A stretch of DNA of 64,000 bases from JAFAGO01 sp031987605 (GCA_031987605.1 DALZZF010000004.1:62001-126000), one strand, 5' to 3'. Shown: positions 52,429 to 61,197, counted from the first letter of the stretch. Notes: a model not told the origin generated them from the letters alone. Translations and numbers: made by a program.

Positions 52429-53928
52429 TCACTTCCTTTCATATAAATTATAATCCGTTCCCGATGGTTTCATGTGATAAATCTTTTCAAGCAAAGGATT
52501 ATCGCTGGTCAAATACTCCTTGATTCGGTATTCTTTAATCAGTTTGTAATGCTGCTGATAATACACTGCATTTTTTCCTTCAAACAGATTATCATAGGAA
52601 AGCAGATATTTTGGTTTACGGTTTTTCACTGTATTGATCCAATAATTGGGTTTGTCTTTTGCAATTTCCTCTTGAATTTGCTTATCCACCAATCCCACTT
52701 CATCAATTGTTTTCAGATGCGAATAATACGGAACAAAACCTGCTGGTTCAAGTAAAATCCATTGATTTTTATCTTTTTCATAGGAATTCAAAAACAATCC
52801 GATATTCCGGCGATAATTCCATTCTCCATTTCCGGTGGCGATGGAATGTACAGTCTGGAAAACCAACATTGGCAACAGATAAAACAGAAATAATAATGAA
52901 ATCCAAAGATATTTGCGCTTTTTCTGTTCCAGTACAAAAACCAAAACCGGCACAAACAGCAGGATTTGCGGCACCCAATAATACCAATCGAAATAGCTTT
53001 TCTGGGAAATAAAAATCGCTTGTTTTGCCCAACCGAAAAGGAAAATAATCCAAAGGAAAAAGTTACGTTCCTTCTTTTGCCGAATCAGAAATAGGAAACA
53101 AATCCCTTCAAATAAAAGGATTAAAACGGTAAACGGATTGAAATCTCCGGGAAGTTTGAGCATTCCCCAGAAATTGCCCCAGTTTTTATTAAAATAAATC
53201 CAATTCAGTCGTGAAGTAAATTCCTGATCGTAGCGCAGTTTTTTGGCAACAATGGTATTATTCACGAGTTCATGAAAATAAAACCAGTTGAAGCTCAGCA
53301 CGGAAAGTACACCAAGAATTCCGCCCAAAACATAGAACCATTTGATTTTTTTGTTCCAAAGCACATCCACCAGAAATACAATTCCGAGGAAAATCGCGGT
53401 ATCGATTCGGGTGAAAAGAATCAGAACCGGAAATAGAATCTGCGCCCAGATTTTTGACTTATAAAACCCGAAATACAGAAGCGCCATTTCCAGAAAGAAA
53501 AGAATTCCGTATTCCATTCCGAGAATTGAAATTTTAATCGAAGGCGGAAGCAAACCGAAAAACACAATGAACAATCCTTGCAACAATGCATTTTTCAAAA
53601 CCATTTTTGAAAGTAAAAAACTTCCGATCGTAAAAAGAATGGAATTGAAAATCAGCAACGGATAAATAAAATGTTCTTTTCCAAAAATAGCATTAAACAG
53701 CCATGAAACAAAAACATATAAATGAGTGGTTGATGCCGAAATTTTGGTATCGCCATTAAAACCAATCACTCCATAATCCAACAGATTCTGGGCAACGCGC
53801 CAGGTGATAAATGCATCTTCCTGAATATGATGCGTCAATAAAAACGGTAATTTAATCAGCACTACGAAAATGGCTGCAAATAATGGTAAGTTCCGGAATC
53901 GAGAATCATTCTGCTCCATAGAAAACAT
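52429..53928 (-). CDS. GT-C-fold-like integral membrane protein
   Basis: 499 residues with about 11-12 TM helices. The first periplasmic loop carries an acidic motif (HHIQEDAFITWRVAQNL, E37/D38), as in GT-C glycosyltransferases that use polyprenyl-phosphate sugars; the C-terminal 100 residues form a soluble domain. It resembles mycobacterial AftB-like and other unassigned GT-C proteins, but I am not certain of the enzyme activity. It lies directly downstream of the DUF2723 gene on the same strand with its own promoter, embedded in that gene's terminator. Confidence 0.7.
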   Translation of the reverse strand: MFSMEQNDSRFRNLPLFAAIFVVLIKLPFLLTHHIQEDAFITWRVAQNLLDYGVIGFNGDTKISASTTHLYVFVSWLFNAIFGKEHFIYPLLIFNSILFTIGSFLLSKMVLKNALLQGLFIVFFGLLPPSIKISILGMEYGILFFLEMALLYFGFYKSKIWAQILFPVLILFTRIDTAIFLGIVFLVDVLWNKKIKWFYVLGGILGVLSVLSFNWFYFHELVNNTIVAKKLRYDQEFTSRLNWIYFNKNWGNFWGMLKLPGDFNPFTVLILLFEGICFLFLIRQKKERNFFLWIIFLFGWAKQAIFISQKSYFDWYYWVPQILLFVPVLVFVLEQKKRKYLWISLLFLFYLLPMLVFQTVHSIATGNGEWNYRRNIGLFLNSYEKDKNQWILLEPAGFVPYYSHLKTIDEVGLVDKQIQEEIAKDKPNYWINTVKNRKPKYLLSYDNLFEGKNAVYYQQHYKLIKEYRIKEYLTSDNPLLEKIYHMKPSGTDYNLYERK

Positions 53929-53943
53929 AAAATTTTAAAGGAA

Positions 53944-53972
53944 CAAAGATAATCCAAAAAAAACTTTGGCAA
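53944..53972 (-). promoter_or_regulatory. Promoter of the GT-C gene, overlapping the DUF2723 terminator
   Basis: TTG (53972-53970), 18-nt spacer, TATCTTTG (53951-53944), 15 nt before ATG 53928. The TTG lies in the 3' arm of the upstream terminator and the U-tract forms the spacer. Confidence 0.7.
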
Positions 53973-53993
53973 AGCCCGAAGACTTTGCCAAAG
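53953..53993 (-). terminator. Terminator of the DUF2723 gene
   Basis: CTTTGGCAAAG (53993-53983) pairs with CTTTGCCAAAG (53974-53964) on the minus strand, followed by T8. A strong hairpin. Confidence 0.9.
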
Positions 53994-54019
53994 ATATAAG
54001 TATACTATTTCTAAAAAAA

Positions 54020-57000
54020 TTACTGTGTCGCCCGAATAATCGCATTGGTAATCTGGCTTTCTTTTTCTGCCGCGTATGTGGAATCGTAAGGATTCATCAA
54101 ATCGAAAATATAGGTATAGAACGGCGTGATTTTCTGTACGTTATCGGATTCTTTATAGGCTTTTTCTTTGCCCATCTGCTCCAGATTTTTAATGAAGCTA
54201 TTAAAACGTTTATCTAAAGGTTCAATGGATTTTACAAGATAATCGTAGGCTTTATTTTTTTGCCCGAGTTTTTCATAAGCATCAGAAACCGCTGCCACAA
54301 CCAGAGAATATTCCATTGGTTTTGTCCGCATCTGCCTTCCCAGAAAACGCTGATCGTCCGCAGGAAGACTGCTGTAATAATCATATTCTTCAAAAATTCC
54401 TTTTTTCAGTTCATTGGCGAGTTTTAGTCCTTTTTGCTCTTCTCCTGCCACAATGTATCCGTAAACAATCGAACTTAAAGAACGTGGATCATTGTACTTC
54501 TGAACCGGAATTTCACGGGCAGCCAGATCGAGAATTTCTACAGCTTTTGCTTTCTCTCCTTTTAAGGCTAATGCTTCTGCAGCGCGACTTGCAGAACTTC
54601 TGTAACTCACAATATTTTGTTGAGCCGTTTCATCAAAATGAACTTTCAAATCCTTGAAATTACCCCATTTATAATTTTTTACCACTTTGTACAAATCATC
54701 TGCGTCCACTCTGCCCATTTCTCCGGCTTCTGTTTCTTTGGTTTTAATCGGAATCAAACGGTAACTGAAACCATCATATTGCAGATAATCATTGAGATAG
54801 AAAATATTTTCACTATCATATACACCACCTGATGAAAAGTTTATCGGACGCTTCCAGTCGAAATTCGCCAGAATATCCAACATCATCAGATTGTTTTTGA
54901 ACATGGTGTTATTTTTATAAGTAATCGGAATATAATCCACGGCTGAAGCCATATCCTGAGGTTTGATGATACCCGACTTCAATGCGTTGGCTTTGTTTAC
55001 AGGAAGAATGAATTTGGAAACAGGAATAAAATTCATTCTTTCATATTTTTCTTCCCCGAAAACCATTTTCAGGACTTCATCTTTGTCGGCAGACTTCATT
55101 TTCAGGAAGTTTACCGCATCTTTTACCGTCATGGAATCCTGAGTTAAATATTTTCTGAATCCTGCAAATGCTTCCGGAGGTGCACCCTGATCTTTTAGGT
55201 TTGCAAATACAATTTCCCATTCTTTTTTGCTCATCAGATAAATCTGATCGTTGGTTCCATCACGGTATTCTTCATGAGTGAAAGAGGAAGGAACGCCCAT
55301 CGCATTATAGGTTCGTCTTTTCACCTGATCGATATTCCAAGGAGTGGAAAGCAGGGTGAAATTCACGACTTTTACATCATCCCGGAAACGCTCGGTTTCC
55401 TGAATTCCCCAAACCGGATAGGTATCATTATCGCCATATACAAAGAGAATTCCGTCTTTTGGTAAAGATTTTAAAGTAGAATATGCGTAATCATAAGCGG
55501 CATAACGGTGGCTTCGGTTGTGCGGATTGTAATTCTGGAAGCCCATCATAAATGGTATTCCCAATAACAAAATTCCTAATCCCAGATTTAAAGCACTTGA
55601 TTTCACTTTGGTCTGAATCAACCATAAAACCGCACCTGCACCAAGACCAATCCAAATGGCAAACGCATAAAATGAGCCGACCATTGCATAATCTCTTTCG
55701 CGGACTTCAAACGGTTTCACACCGGTATAGAAAACAATTCCGACACTAGTCAGAATAAAAAGTGAAAGGATTGCATAGAACCGTCCAAAATCTTTATTCA
55801 ACTGGAAGAAGAATCCTATAAGTCCCAGAATCAGCGGTAAAAAGAAAAATTTTACGGTGCTTTCATTCTGGAATTTCGCAGGCATTTTACTTTGGTCGCC
55901 CCACATCATATTATCAACAAACGGAATTCCGGAGATCCAGTTTCCGTTAGTAATTTCCATATTTCCTTCCAAATCGTTTTGTCTTCCGGAAAAGTTCCAA
56001 AGCAGATAACGCACGAAATAATATCCGTTCTGAAAAGTGATAAAATAATCCAGATTCTGTGTAAAAGACGGGCGCTGAATATTGAGAATATCATATCTTT
56101 TTACATCCAGATAATCCTGTGCTTTTATGGTTCCGCTTTCGTATTTTTTTCTCAGTTCGTCAAAAATCTGCTGCGCTTCGGGACTGTCGGCAGCATCGCC
56201 GTTTCCGTAATTAAAAGCAAAATCGGGTGCACCATACATCGACACATAATTTTGCATGACAGCAGGATCTTCGCTGAACATTCTCGGGAAAAAACTTACC
56301 TGTTCTTTGTTGAACACATAATTGAAACGTTCTCCAACTTTACGGTAGGTTTTGGTTTTTTCGTCTTTTTCGTATATATCCCCGAATTTGAACATCCCGT
56401 CATCTTTCACGGTTTTCAAACTTCCATCATCATTACGATCAATTCCTTTTGCATCTAAAAATGCCGTATAATTCTGTCCGTAAATGGTGGGCCAGTCTCC
56501 GTATTGTTCACGGTTGTAGTAATCGAGCATTCCGATGGCGTTGTCGGGATTATTAAGGTTCATTGGCGGATTGGCATTCGCACGAATCGGAATAACCAGC
56601 CAACAGGAAAAACCGATAATCATATACACCACAGAAAACGAAATCGTTTGATAAAGGTTCTTTTTGCTGTTTCTGGCGTATTTTATGGCAAAATAACACA
56701 GGGTTACCAAAATTAAAAAGGCAATAATGGTTCCTGAATGGAACGGCAACCCGAGTCCGTTCACGGCAAAAATTTCAATTTTACCGAAAAGCGACATAAT
56801 CAGAGGGAAGATTATTTTGAAAACAATGGACAGAATAAACAATGTAATTGCATTTGCCCAAAGGAAACTTTTCCAGGTGAAGGAGTAATTCCTTGCATAA
56901 TACATTAAGCAAACTGCCGGAAGTGCCAGCATAACCATCATGTGTACTCCTACAGAAAGTCCGATGACAAAGAAAATAAGAATAATCCAGCGTTCGTTGT

Positions 57001-57523
57001 CTGCATCATGATATTCATTTTCCCATTTTGTAATCAGCCAAACCAAAAGTGCGATAAACATGGATGCCATGGAATATACTTCTCCTTCCACCGCCGAAAA
57101 CCAGAAGGTATCCGAAAAAGTAAAACACAAAGCTCCAACCGCACCTGCAAAAAGAATGGCAATTTCCTGAGATCGGGTTACTTCTTCAAAATCTTTATTT
57201 AAAAGTCTTCTTACCAAATGCGTAATGGTCCAGAACAAAAACAGAATCGTAAGCGCGCTGAATAACGCCGACATCGCATTAATCACAATGGAATAATGAT
57301 GTCCTTCCCCAAAAGCAAAAATCGCGGCAACTGCTCCAACCAGTTGAAAAAGTGCTGCTCCGGGGGCATGCGTAACCTCAAGTTTTACGGCTGAAGAAAT
57401 ATACTCTCCACAATCCCAAAAACTGAAATTGGGTTCAATGGTGGACCAATACGTAATTAAAGCAATGGAAAAAACTACCCATCCTAAGATGGTGTTCCAT
57501 TTCTTAAAAGACCAGTTTTTCAT
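54020..57523 (-). CDS. DUF2723 membrane protein, probable GT-C glycosyltransferase with C-terminal repeats
   Basis: 1167 residues. The N-terminal half has at least 11-12 TM helices with a first-loop acidic motif FSFWDCGEY (D37, E40), the hallmark of DUF2723, a family related to protein O-mannosyltransferases. The soluble C-terminal third (about 700-1167) has alternating helices resembling TPR repeats (EALALKGEKAKAVEILDLAAREI). DUF2723 proteins are widespread in Bacteroidota. A role in protein O-glycosylation or surface glycan transfer is inferred, not shown. Strong terminator; AT-rich leader of about 200 bp upstream without other genes. Confidence 0.85.
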   Translation of the reverse strand: MKNWSFKKWNTILGWVVFSIALITYWSTIEPNFSFWDCGEYISSAVKLEVTHAPGAALFQLVGAVAAIFAFGEGHHYSIVINAMSALFSALTILFLFWTITHLVRRLLNKDFEEVTRSQEIAILFAGAVGALCFTFSDTFWFSAVEGEVYSMASMFIALLVWLITKWENEYHDADNERWIILIFFVIGLSVGVHMMVMLALPAVCLMYYARNYSFTWKSFLWANAITLFILSIVFKIIFPLIMSLFGKIEIFAVNGLGLPFHSGTIIAFLILVTLCYFAIKYARNSKKNLYQTISFSVVYMIIGFSCWLVIPIRANANPPMNLNNPDNAIGMLDYYNREQYGDWPTIYGQNYTAFLDAKGIDRNDDGSLKTVKDDGMFKFGDIYEKDEKTKTYRKVGERFNYVFNKEQVSFFPRMFSEDPAVMQNYVSMYGAPDFAFNYGNGDAADSPEAQQIFDELRKKYESGTIKAQDYLDVKRYDILNIQRPSFTQNLDYFITFQNGYYFVRYLLWNFSGRQNDLEGNMEITNGNWISGIPFVDNMMWGDQSKMPAKFQNESTVKFFFLPLILGLIGFFFQLNKDFGRFYAILSLFILTSVGIVFYTGVKPFEVRERDYAMVGSFYAFAIWIGLGAGAVLWLIQTKVKSSALNLGLGILLLGIPFMMGFQNYNPHNRSHRYAAYDYAYSTLKSLPKDGILFVYGDNDTYPVWGIQETERFRDDVKVVNFTLLSTPWNIDQVKRRTYNAMGVPSSFTHEEYRDGTNDQIYLMSKKEWEIVFANLKDQGAPPEAFAGFRKYLTQDSMTVKDAVNFLKMKSADKDEVLKMVFGEEKYERMNFIPVSKFILPVNKANALKSGIIKPQDMASAVDYIPITYKNNTMFKNNLMMLDILANFDWKRPINFSSGGVYDSENIFYLNDYLQYDGFSYRLIPIKTKETEAGEMGRVDADDLYKVVKNYKWGNFKDLKVHFDETAQQNIVSYRSSASRAAEALALKGEKAKAVEILDLAAREIPVQKYNDPRSLSSIVYGYIVAGEEQKGLKLANELKKGIFEEYDYYSSLPADDQRFLGRQMRTKPMEYSLVVAAVSDAYEKLGQKNKAYDYLVKSIEPLDKRFNSFIKNLEQMGKEKAYKESDNVQKITPFYTYIFDLMNPYDSTYAAEKESQITNAIIRATQ

Positions 57524-57705
57524 ATATAAAAAATCAATGGTGCGAAAATACTGTTTTTTGTCGGGTTAATCCTGATTTTAACATAAATTAAATTTTTGGT
57601 CTGAAATTTGAAATCACCAAAATTCGTTCTAAAAATCAAGGGCAGAAAAAGATGCGATTCGTCATAAATATTAACAAAAAATGAATTGCTTATTATTTTT
57701 TTCGT

Positions 57706-57713
57706 ATTTTTGC
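57706..57713 (+). promoter_or_regulatory. -7 box of the cysteate/cysteine synthase-like gene
   Basis: TATTTTTG, with TTG (57687-57689) 16 nt upstream. It lies 31 nt before ATG 57745. The stretch 57524-57705 shows no gene. Confidence 0.5.
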
Positions 57714-57744
57714 CAACGGTTTTCTAGAGAAAAAATAATTGAAA

Positions 57745-58782
57745 ATGACTAATGTTTACGATAACATTCTTGGTTTAATCGGGAACACTCCATTGGTAAA
57801 ACTCAATGCTGTAACCAAAGATATTCCGGCGACCGTCTATGCTAAACTGGAATCTGCCAATCCCGGTCATTCAACTAAGGACAGAATTGCGCTTCACATT
57901 ATTGAAAATGCAGAAGAAAAGGGACTTTTAAAAGAAGGTTCAATTGTAGTAGAAACGACTTCCGGAAACACCGGTTTCTCAATTGCGATGGTTTGTATTA
58001 TCAAAGGATACAAATGCATTCTGGCAGTGAGTGATAAAACAAAACCGGAGAAAATTGCTTATTTAAAGGCTTTAGGTGCAACCGTATACGTTTGTCCTGC
58101 AAATGTTCCTGCGGATGATCCCAGAAGTTATTATGAAGTCGCCAAAAGAGTGGCCAAGGAAACTCCAAATTCCGTATATATCAATCAGTATTTCAATGCG
58201 TTGAATATTGATGCTCATTATAAAACCACAGGCCCTGAAATTTGGGAACAAACGGAAGGAAAAATCACGCATATTTTTGCCTGCACTGGAACCGGAGGAA
58301 CCCTTTCTGGATCTGCAAAATTCCTGAAAGAACAGAATCCCGATATTCGGGTAATCGGTGTAGATGCTGATGGTTCAATTCTTAAAGGATATCATGATAA
58401 CGGGACTATTAACAAACTTGATATTCACCCTTATCAGATTGAAGGGATGGGGAAAAATTTAATTCCCGGCGCACTCCTTTTTGATAAAATTGATGAATTT
58501 GTACGTGTAAACGATGAAATGTCCGCATACAGAACCCGTGAAATTGCACTGAAAGAAGCGATTATGGGCGGGTATACTACAGGAGCTGTAACTCAGGCTT
58601 TAATTCAGTATGCCAACAGCCACCCCTTTACAAAAGACGATTTGGTCGTTCTTATTTTTCCCGATCACGGATCTCGCTATATTACCAAAGTATACAGCGA
58701 TAAATGGATGGAAGAACAAGGATTCATCAACAATTGTTTTCATAATTATGATGAAGTTTTCAAAACAGAAATCATTAAATAA
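57745..58782 (+). CDS. PLP-dependent cysteine synthase-like enzyme, probable cysteate synthase
   Basis: 345 residues of the fold type II (CysK/CBS) family. PLP lysine K45 in NPGHSTKDRIAL, phosphate loop TSGNTG (72-77) and CTGTGGTLSGSA are intact. The HSTKDR and following pattern is more CBS-like than classic CysK. The next gene is an alpha-oxoamine synthase of the cysteate acyltransferase type; sulfonolipid producers need cysteate synthase, so cysteate rather than cysteine is a likely product (inference from position). Simple cysteine synthesis is the main alternative. ATG 57745 is preferred over a TTG six bases upstream. A terminator follows. Confidence 0.88.
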   Translation: MTNVYDNILGLIGNTPLVKLNAVTKDIPATVYAKLESANPGHSTKDRIALHIIENAEEKGLLKEGSIVVETTSGNTGFSIAMVCIIKGYKCILAVSDKTKPEKIAYLKALGATVYVCPANVPADDPRSYYEVAKRVAKETPNSVYINQYFNALNIDAHYKTTGPEIWEQTEGKITHIFACTGTGGTLSGSAKFLKEQNPDIRVIGVDADGSILKGYHDNGTINKLDIHPYQIEGMGKNLIPGALLFDKIDEFVRVNDEMSAYRTREIALKEAIMGGYTTGAVTQALIQYANSHPFTKDDLVVLIFPDHGSRYITKVYSDKWMEEQGFINNCFHNYDEVFKTEIIK

Positions 58783-58806
58783 AAATACCGCTTAAAACAC
58801 AACATA

Positions 58807-58834
58807 AAAGCCTGAAACATAGGCTTTTTTTTAT
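58807..58834 (+). terminator. Terminator between the cysteate synthase-like gene and the oxoamine synthase
   Basis: AAAGCCT/AGGCTTT stem (58807-58813, 58821-58827), then T-rich. A TACATTTG -7 box for the next gene follows at 58849-58856, so the two genes are separate transcription units. Confidence 0.75.
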
Positions 58835-58848
58835 TATTATATTTTAGT

Positions 58849-58856
58849 TACATTTG
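58849..58856 (+). promoter_or_regulatory. -7 box of the alpha-oxoamine synthase gene
   Basis: TACATTTG fits the consensus; ATG 58889 is 32 nt downstream. The -33 region falls in the U-tract of the preceding terminator and has no clear TTG. Confidence 0.5.
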
Positions 58857-58888
58857 TGTAATAATACATTATAAACCTAAGAATAAAA

Positions 58889-60163
58889 ATGGTAGATATT
58901 TTTGAAAGAATCAAGCAAAATCCCGGACCTTTAGGACAGTTTGCTGATTATGGTGAAGGATATTTTATTTTTCCAAGACTGGAAGGACCCATTGGTCCAA
59001 GAATGAGATTTCAGGGAAGAGAAGTGATTTTTTGGAGTGCCAACGATTATCTGGGACTCTGCAACCATCCCGAAGTTCTGGAGGCCGATGCCAAAGCTGC
59101 CGCAGAATACGGAATGTTTTACCCCATGGGTGCACGTGCAATGTCCGGTGAAACCGACCAGCACCTGAAATTAGAACATGAACTTGCTGATTTTGTACAA
59201 AAAGAATCTGCCTATCTTTTGAATTTCGGATATCAGGGAATGCTTTCCACCATTGAAGCGTTGGTTACCCGACACGATGTTATTGTGTATGATGTGGATT
59301 CTCATGCCTGTATTGTGGATGGCGTGCGCATGCATTTCGGTAAAAGTTTTACCTACCGCCACAACGATATGGAAAGCCTTGAGAAAAACCTGCAAAGAGC
59401 CACAAAAGTTGCTGAAGAAAACGGTGGCGGAATTCTGGTGATAACGGAAGGGGTTTTCGGAATGCGCGGACAACAGGGAAAACTGAAAGAAATCTGTGAT
59501 CTGAAAAAGAAATACAGTTTCCGACTTTTGGTGGACGATGCTCACGGTTTTGGGACTCTGGGAAAAACAGGAGCCGGAACAGGAGAAGAACAGGGATGTC
59601 AGGATCAGATTGATGTTTACTTTTCCACTTTCGCAAAATCTATGGCCGGTTTCGGAGCATTTATTGCCGGAAATAAAGAGATTGTACGTTTCTTGAAATT
59701 TAATCTGCGTTCTCAGATTTTTGCAAAATCTTTAACGATGCCAATGGTTATCGGAGGTCTTAAAAGACTTGAACTCTTAAGAACCAGACCGGAAATTAAA
59801 GCAAAACTTTGGGAAAATGTAAATAAACTGCAAAACGGTCTGAAAGAAAGAGGTTTTAACCTTGGAAATAGTAATACCTGCGTGACACCGGTGATGATGG
59901 AAGGAACTCCTGTTGAAGCAACACTTCTGGTAAAAGACCTTCGTGAAAATTTTGGAATTTTCACTTCAGTTGTCGTATATCCCGTAATTCCAAAAGGAAT
60001 GATTTTGCTGAGATTAATTCCTACCGCTTCGCATACCGATGCTGAAATTAATGAAACTTTGGCCGCCTTTGAGGCCATTCATGATAAACTGGTAAACGGG
60101 CATTATAAACAAGCTGCAGAACAATTGCTGGCTGCGGAAGGTTTGGAATTTAAACCTTTGTAA
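58889..60163 (+). CDS. PLP-dependent alpha-oxoamine synthase, probable cysteate fatty acyltransferase (sulfonolipid synthesis)
   Basis: 424 residues of the AONS/KBL/serine palmitoyltransferase family, which condenses an amino acid with an acyl thioester and releases CO2. The PLP lysine is K250 in STFAKSMAGFG; GAGTGEE, DDAHGFG and VDSHACIVDG are typical. The N-terminal extension (about 1-45, GEGYFIFPRLEGPIG) and length fit the Bacteroidota group that includes cysteate acyltransferases (SulA/CapA) making capnine. Serine palmitoyltransferase or glycine C-acetyltransferase are alternatives. The adjacent CBS-like gene supports the sulfonolipid reading, which remains an inference. Confidence 0.88.
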   Translation: MVDIFERIKQNPGPLGQFADYGEGYFIFPRLEGPIGPRMRFQGREVIFWSANDYLGLCNHPEVLEADAKAAAEYGMFYPMGARAMSGETDQHLKLEHELADFVQKESAYLLNFGYQGMLSTIEALVTRHDVIVYDVDSHACIVDGVRMHFGKSFTYRHNDMESLEKNLQRATKVAEENGGGILVITEGVFGMRGQQGKLKEICDLKKKYSFRLLVDDAHGFGTLGKTGAGTGEEQGCQDQIDVYFSTFAKSMAGFGAFIAGNKEIVRFLKFNLRSQIFAKSLTMPMVIGGLKRLELLRTRPEIKAKLWENVNKLQNGLKERGFNLGNSNTCVTPVMMEGTPVEATLLVKDLRENFGIFTSVVVYPVIPKGMILLRLIPTASHTDAEINETLAAFEAIHDKLVNGHYKQAAEQLLAAEGLEFKPL

Positions 60164-60186
60164 AAAGCAGTTAGAAAAAATAATTA

Positions 60187-60217
60187 AAGCCGTTGACATA
60201 TTGTCAGCGGTTTTTTG
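60187..60217 (+). terminator. Terminator of the oxoamine synthase gene
   Basis: GCCGTTGAC (60189-60197) pairs with GTCAGCGG(T) around a 5-nt loop, followed by T6. The loop contains the TTG of the next promoter. Confidence 0.85.
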
Positions 60218-60232
60218 TTGGAACTAAATTTG
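60201..60232 (+). promoter_or_regulatory. Promoter of the 22-aa ORF, starting in the terminator loop
   Basis: TTG (60201-60203), 21-nt spacer, TAAATTTG (60225-60232). The -33 lies in the loop and 3' arm of the upstream terminator. The start codon at 60263 is 30 nt downstream. Confidence 0.65.
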
Positions 60233-60262
60233 CTTATTCCCCTACAATAAAAATCAATTATT

Positions 60263-60331
60263 ATGAAATTTAACTGTTGGAAGTGCGTACTGATTTTATC
60301 AGCCACCTTAGGATTTTTAACCGCAATTTAA
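60263..60331 (+). CDS. Very small hydrophobic protein (22 aa)
   Basis: ATG 60263 to TAA 60329-60331 gives 22 residues: a short polar N-terminus with a Cys-Trp-Lys-Cys motif, then a hydrophobic stretch of about 14 residues, long enough to insert into a membrane. It has its own promoter and a perfect terminator (60351-60378), so the unit of about 140 bp is transcribed by design. It could instead be a small RNA with a chance ORF. Not recognised as a family member. Confidence 0.5.
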   Translation: MKFNCWKCVLILSATLGFLTAI

Positions 60332-60350
60332 TACGATCAATCGACAACTA

Positions 60351-60378
60351 AAAACTCCCTTGGGAGTTTTCTATTTTA
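60351..60378 (+). terminator. Terminator of the 22-aa ORF unit
   Basis: AAAACTCCC (60351-60359) and GGGAGTTTT (60362-60370) form a perfect 9-bp stem, followed by CTATTTTAT. Confidence 0.8.
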
Positions 60379-60780
60379 TAATGACAGGCTCAAATAATAG
60401 CCAAGGCAAAGGGCAAACAAGACAAAAGGAAAAACACAACCGATTCTCATCTTAGTTACATGAAATGTCCTGAAGTTCATCAGTTGTACATTTAGAATTA
60501 CAAATGCACAATAGGTTTTAATATCTTAAAAATACATTGAAGTCATACAAGAATTTCATTTTTTTTAAAAAAAATCGTTTAAACACAATGCTTGTGTTGT
60601 CATTTCGCAGAAAAACAAATGCACTTTGTAGAAATATATACAGCATAACAAAACAGCGATTATTGATGCATTGAAATGAGTATAAAGTTACAAATTAATC
60701 TTTCAAATTTCTCCCCGTGTTTTGATTTTGATCCAAATTTAAAAGTAAGTTACACACAAATAGGTCTCAAAAATTTGCAT
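60379..60780. other. 400-bp spacer, no gene
   Basis: AT-rich, no supported coding region; an open frame at 60676-60996 runs antisense over atpC and is not credible. A GGAAAAACAC sequence (60428-60437) resembles the motif near the two-component operon but lacks the palindrome. Confidence 0.6.
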
Positions 60781-60806
60781 AAAAAAACTCCCGAAAAATC
60801 GGGAGC
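60781..60806 (-). terminator. Terminator after atpC
   Basis: CTCCCGA (60805-60799) and TCGGGAG (60794-60788) on the minus strand with a 4-nt loop, then T7. Strong terminator ending the atpD-atpC unit. Confidence 0.9.
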
Positions 60807-60831
60807 TTCAATTATTTTGGTTACAAAAAAA

Positions 60832-61113
60832 TTATTCCGCAAGAACAATTCCCTTGTTATTATTAAACTCAATCACACCACTTTTAATCGGGAAAGAGAA
60901 TGCACTTTTGGCTTCATGATCTTTGGTAAAGTTTTTTTCGTAAGCTGCTCCAACTTCGTTGGTATACAATTTCACTTTTCCACTTACCAGAGATGAAACA
61001 ATCGCCGCGTGATCTTTCATGATCTGAAAATCTCCATTTTTACCGGGCAGCAAAATTGAATCTACTTCACCTTCAAAAATTACGGATTCAGGAGTTAATA
61101 TCTTTATGTTCAT
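60832..61113 (-). CDS. atpC: F0F1 ATP synthase subunit epsilon, short form
   Basis: 93-residue epsilon subunit of the central stalk, which couples rotation to ATP synthesis. It matches the N-terminal beta-sandwich (ILTPESVIFEGEVDSILLPGKNGDFQI). The C-terminal helical hairpin found in the longer E. coli type (139 aa) is absent, as is usual in Bacteroidota, so the classical epsilon inhibitory arm is missing. It follows atpD by 84 bp, a space filled with 7-nt repeats. Confidence 0.94.
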   Translation of the reverse strand: MNIKILTPESVIFEGEVDSILLPGKNGDFQIMKDHAAIVSSLVSGKVKLYTNEVGAAYEKNFTKDHEAKSAFSFPIKSGVIEFNNNKGIVLAE

Positions 61114-61126
61114 TTTTTTTAGATTT

Positions 61127-61197
61127 AAAGATTTCAGACTTCAGATTTCAGACATCAAAGTCTCATGTCTAAAATCTAATATCTTGTGTCTAATTTA
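61127..61197. repeat. Degenerate heptanucleotide repeats between atpD and atpC
   Basis: On the minus strand, units such as TTAGACA, TTAGATT, TTAGACA, then CTGAAAT, CTGAAGT, CTGAAAT follow in a 7-nt frame from just after the atpD stop to just before the atpC start region. About nine units fill the intercistronic space. The CTGAAAT unit is close to the CTGAGAT unit within purL. Confidence 0.75.

Noticed and set aside
55892..56458. 188-codon plus-strand ORF
   Set aside because: Antisense shadow of the DUF2723 gene, with no domain or start signals.
60428..60437. Fifth regulator site GGAAAAACAC
   Set aside because: No palindrome and no promoter nearby; a 10-nt A-rich match is expected by chance.
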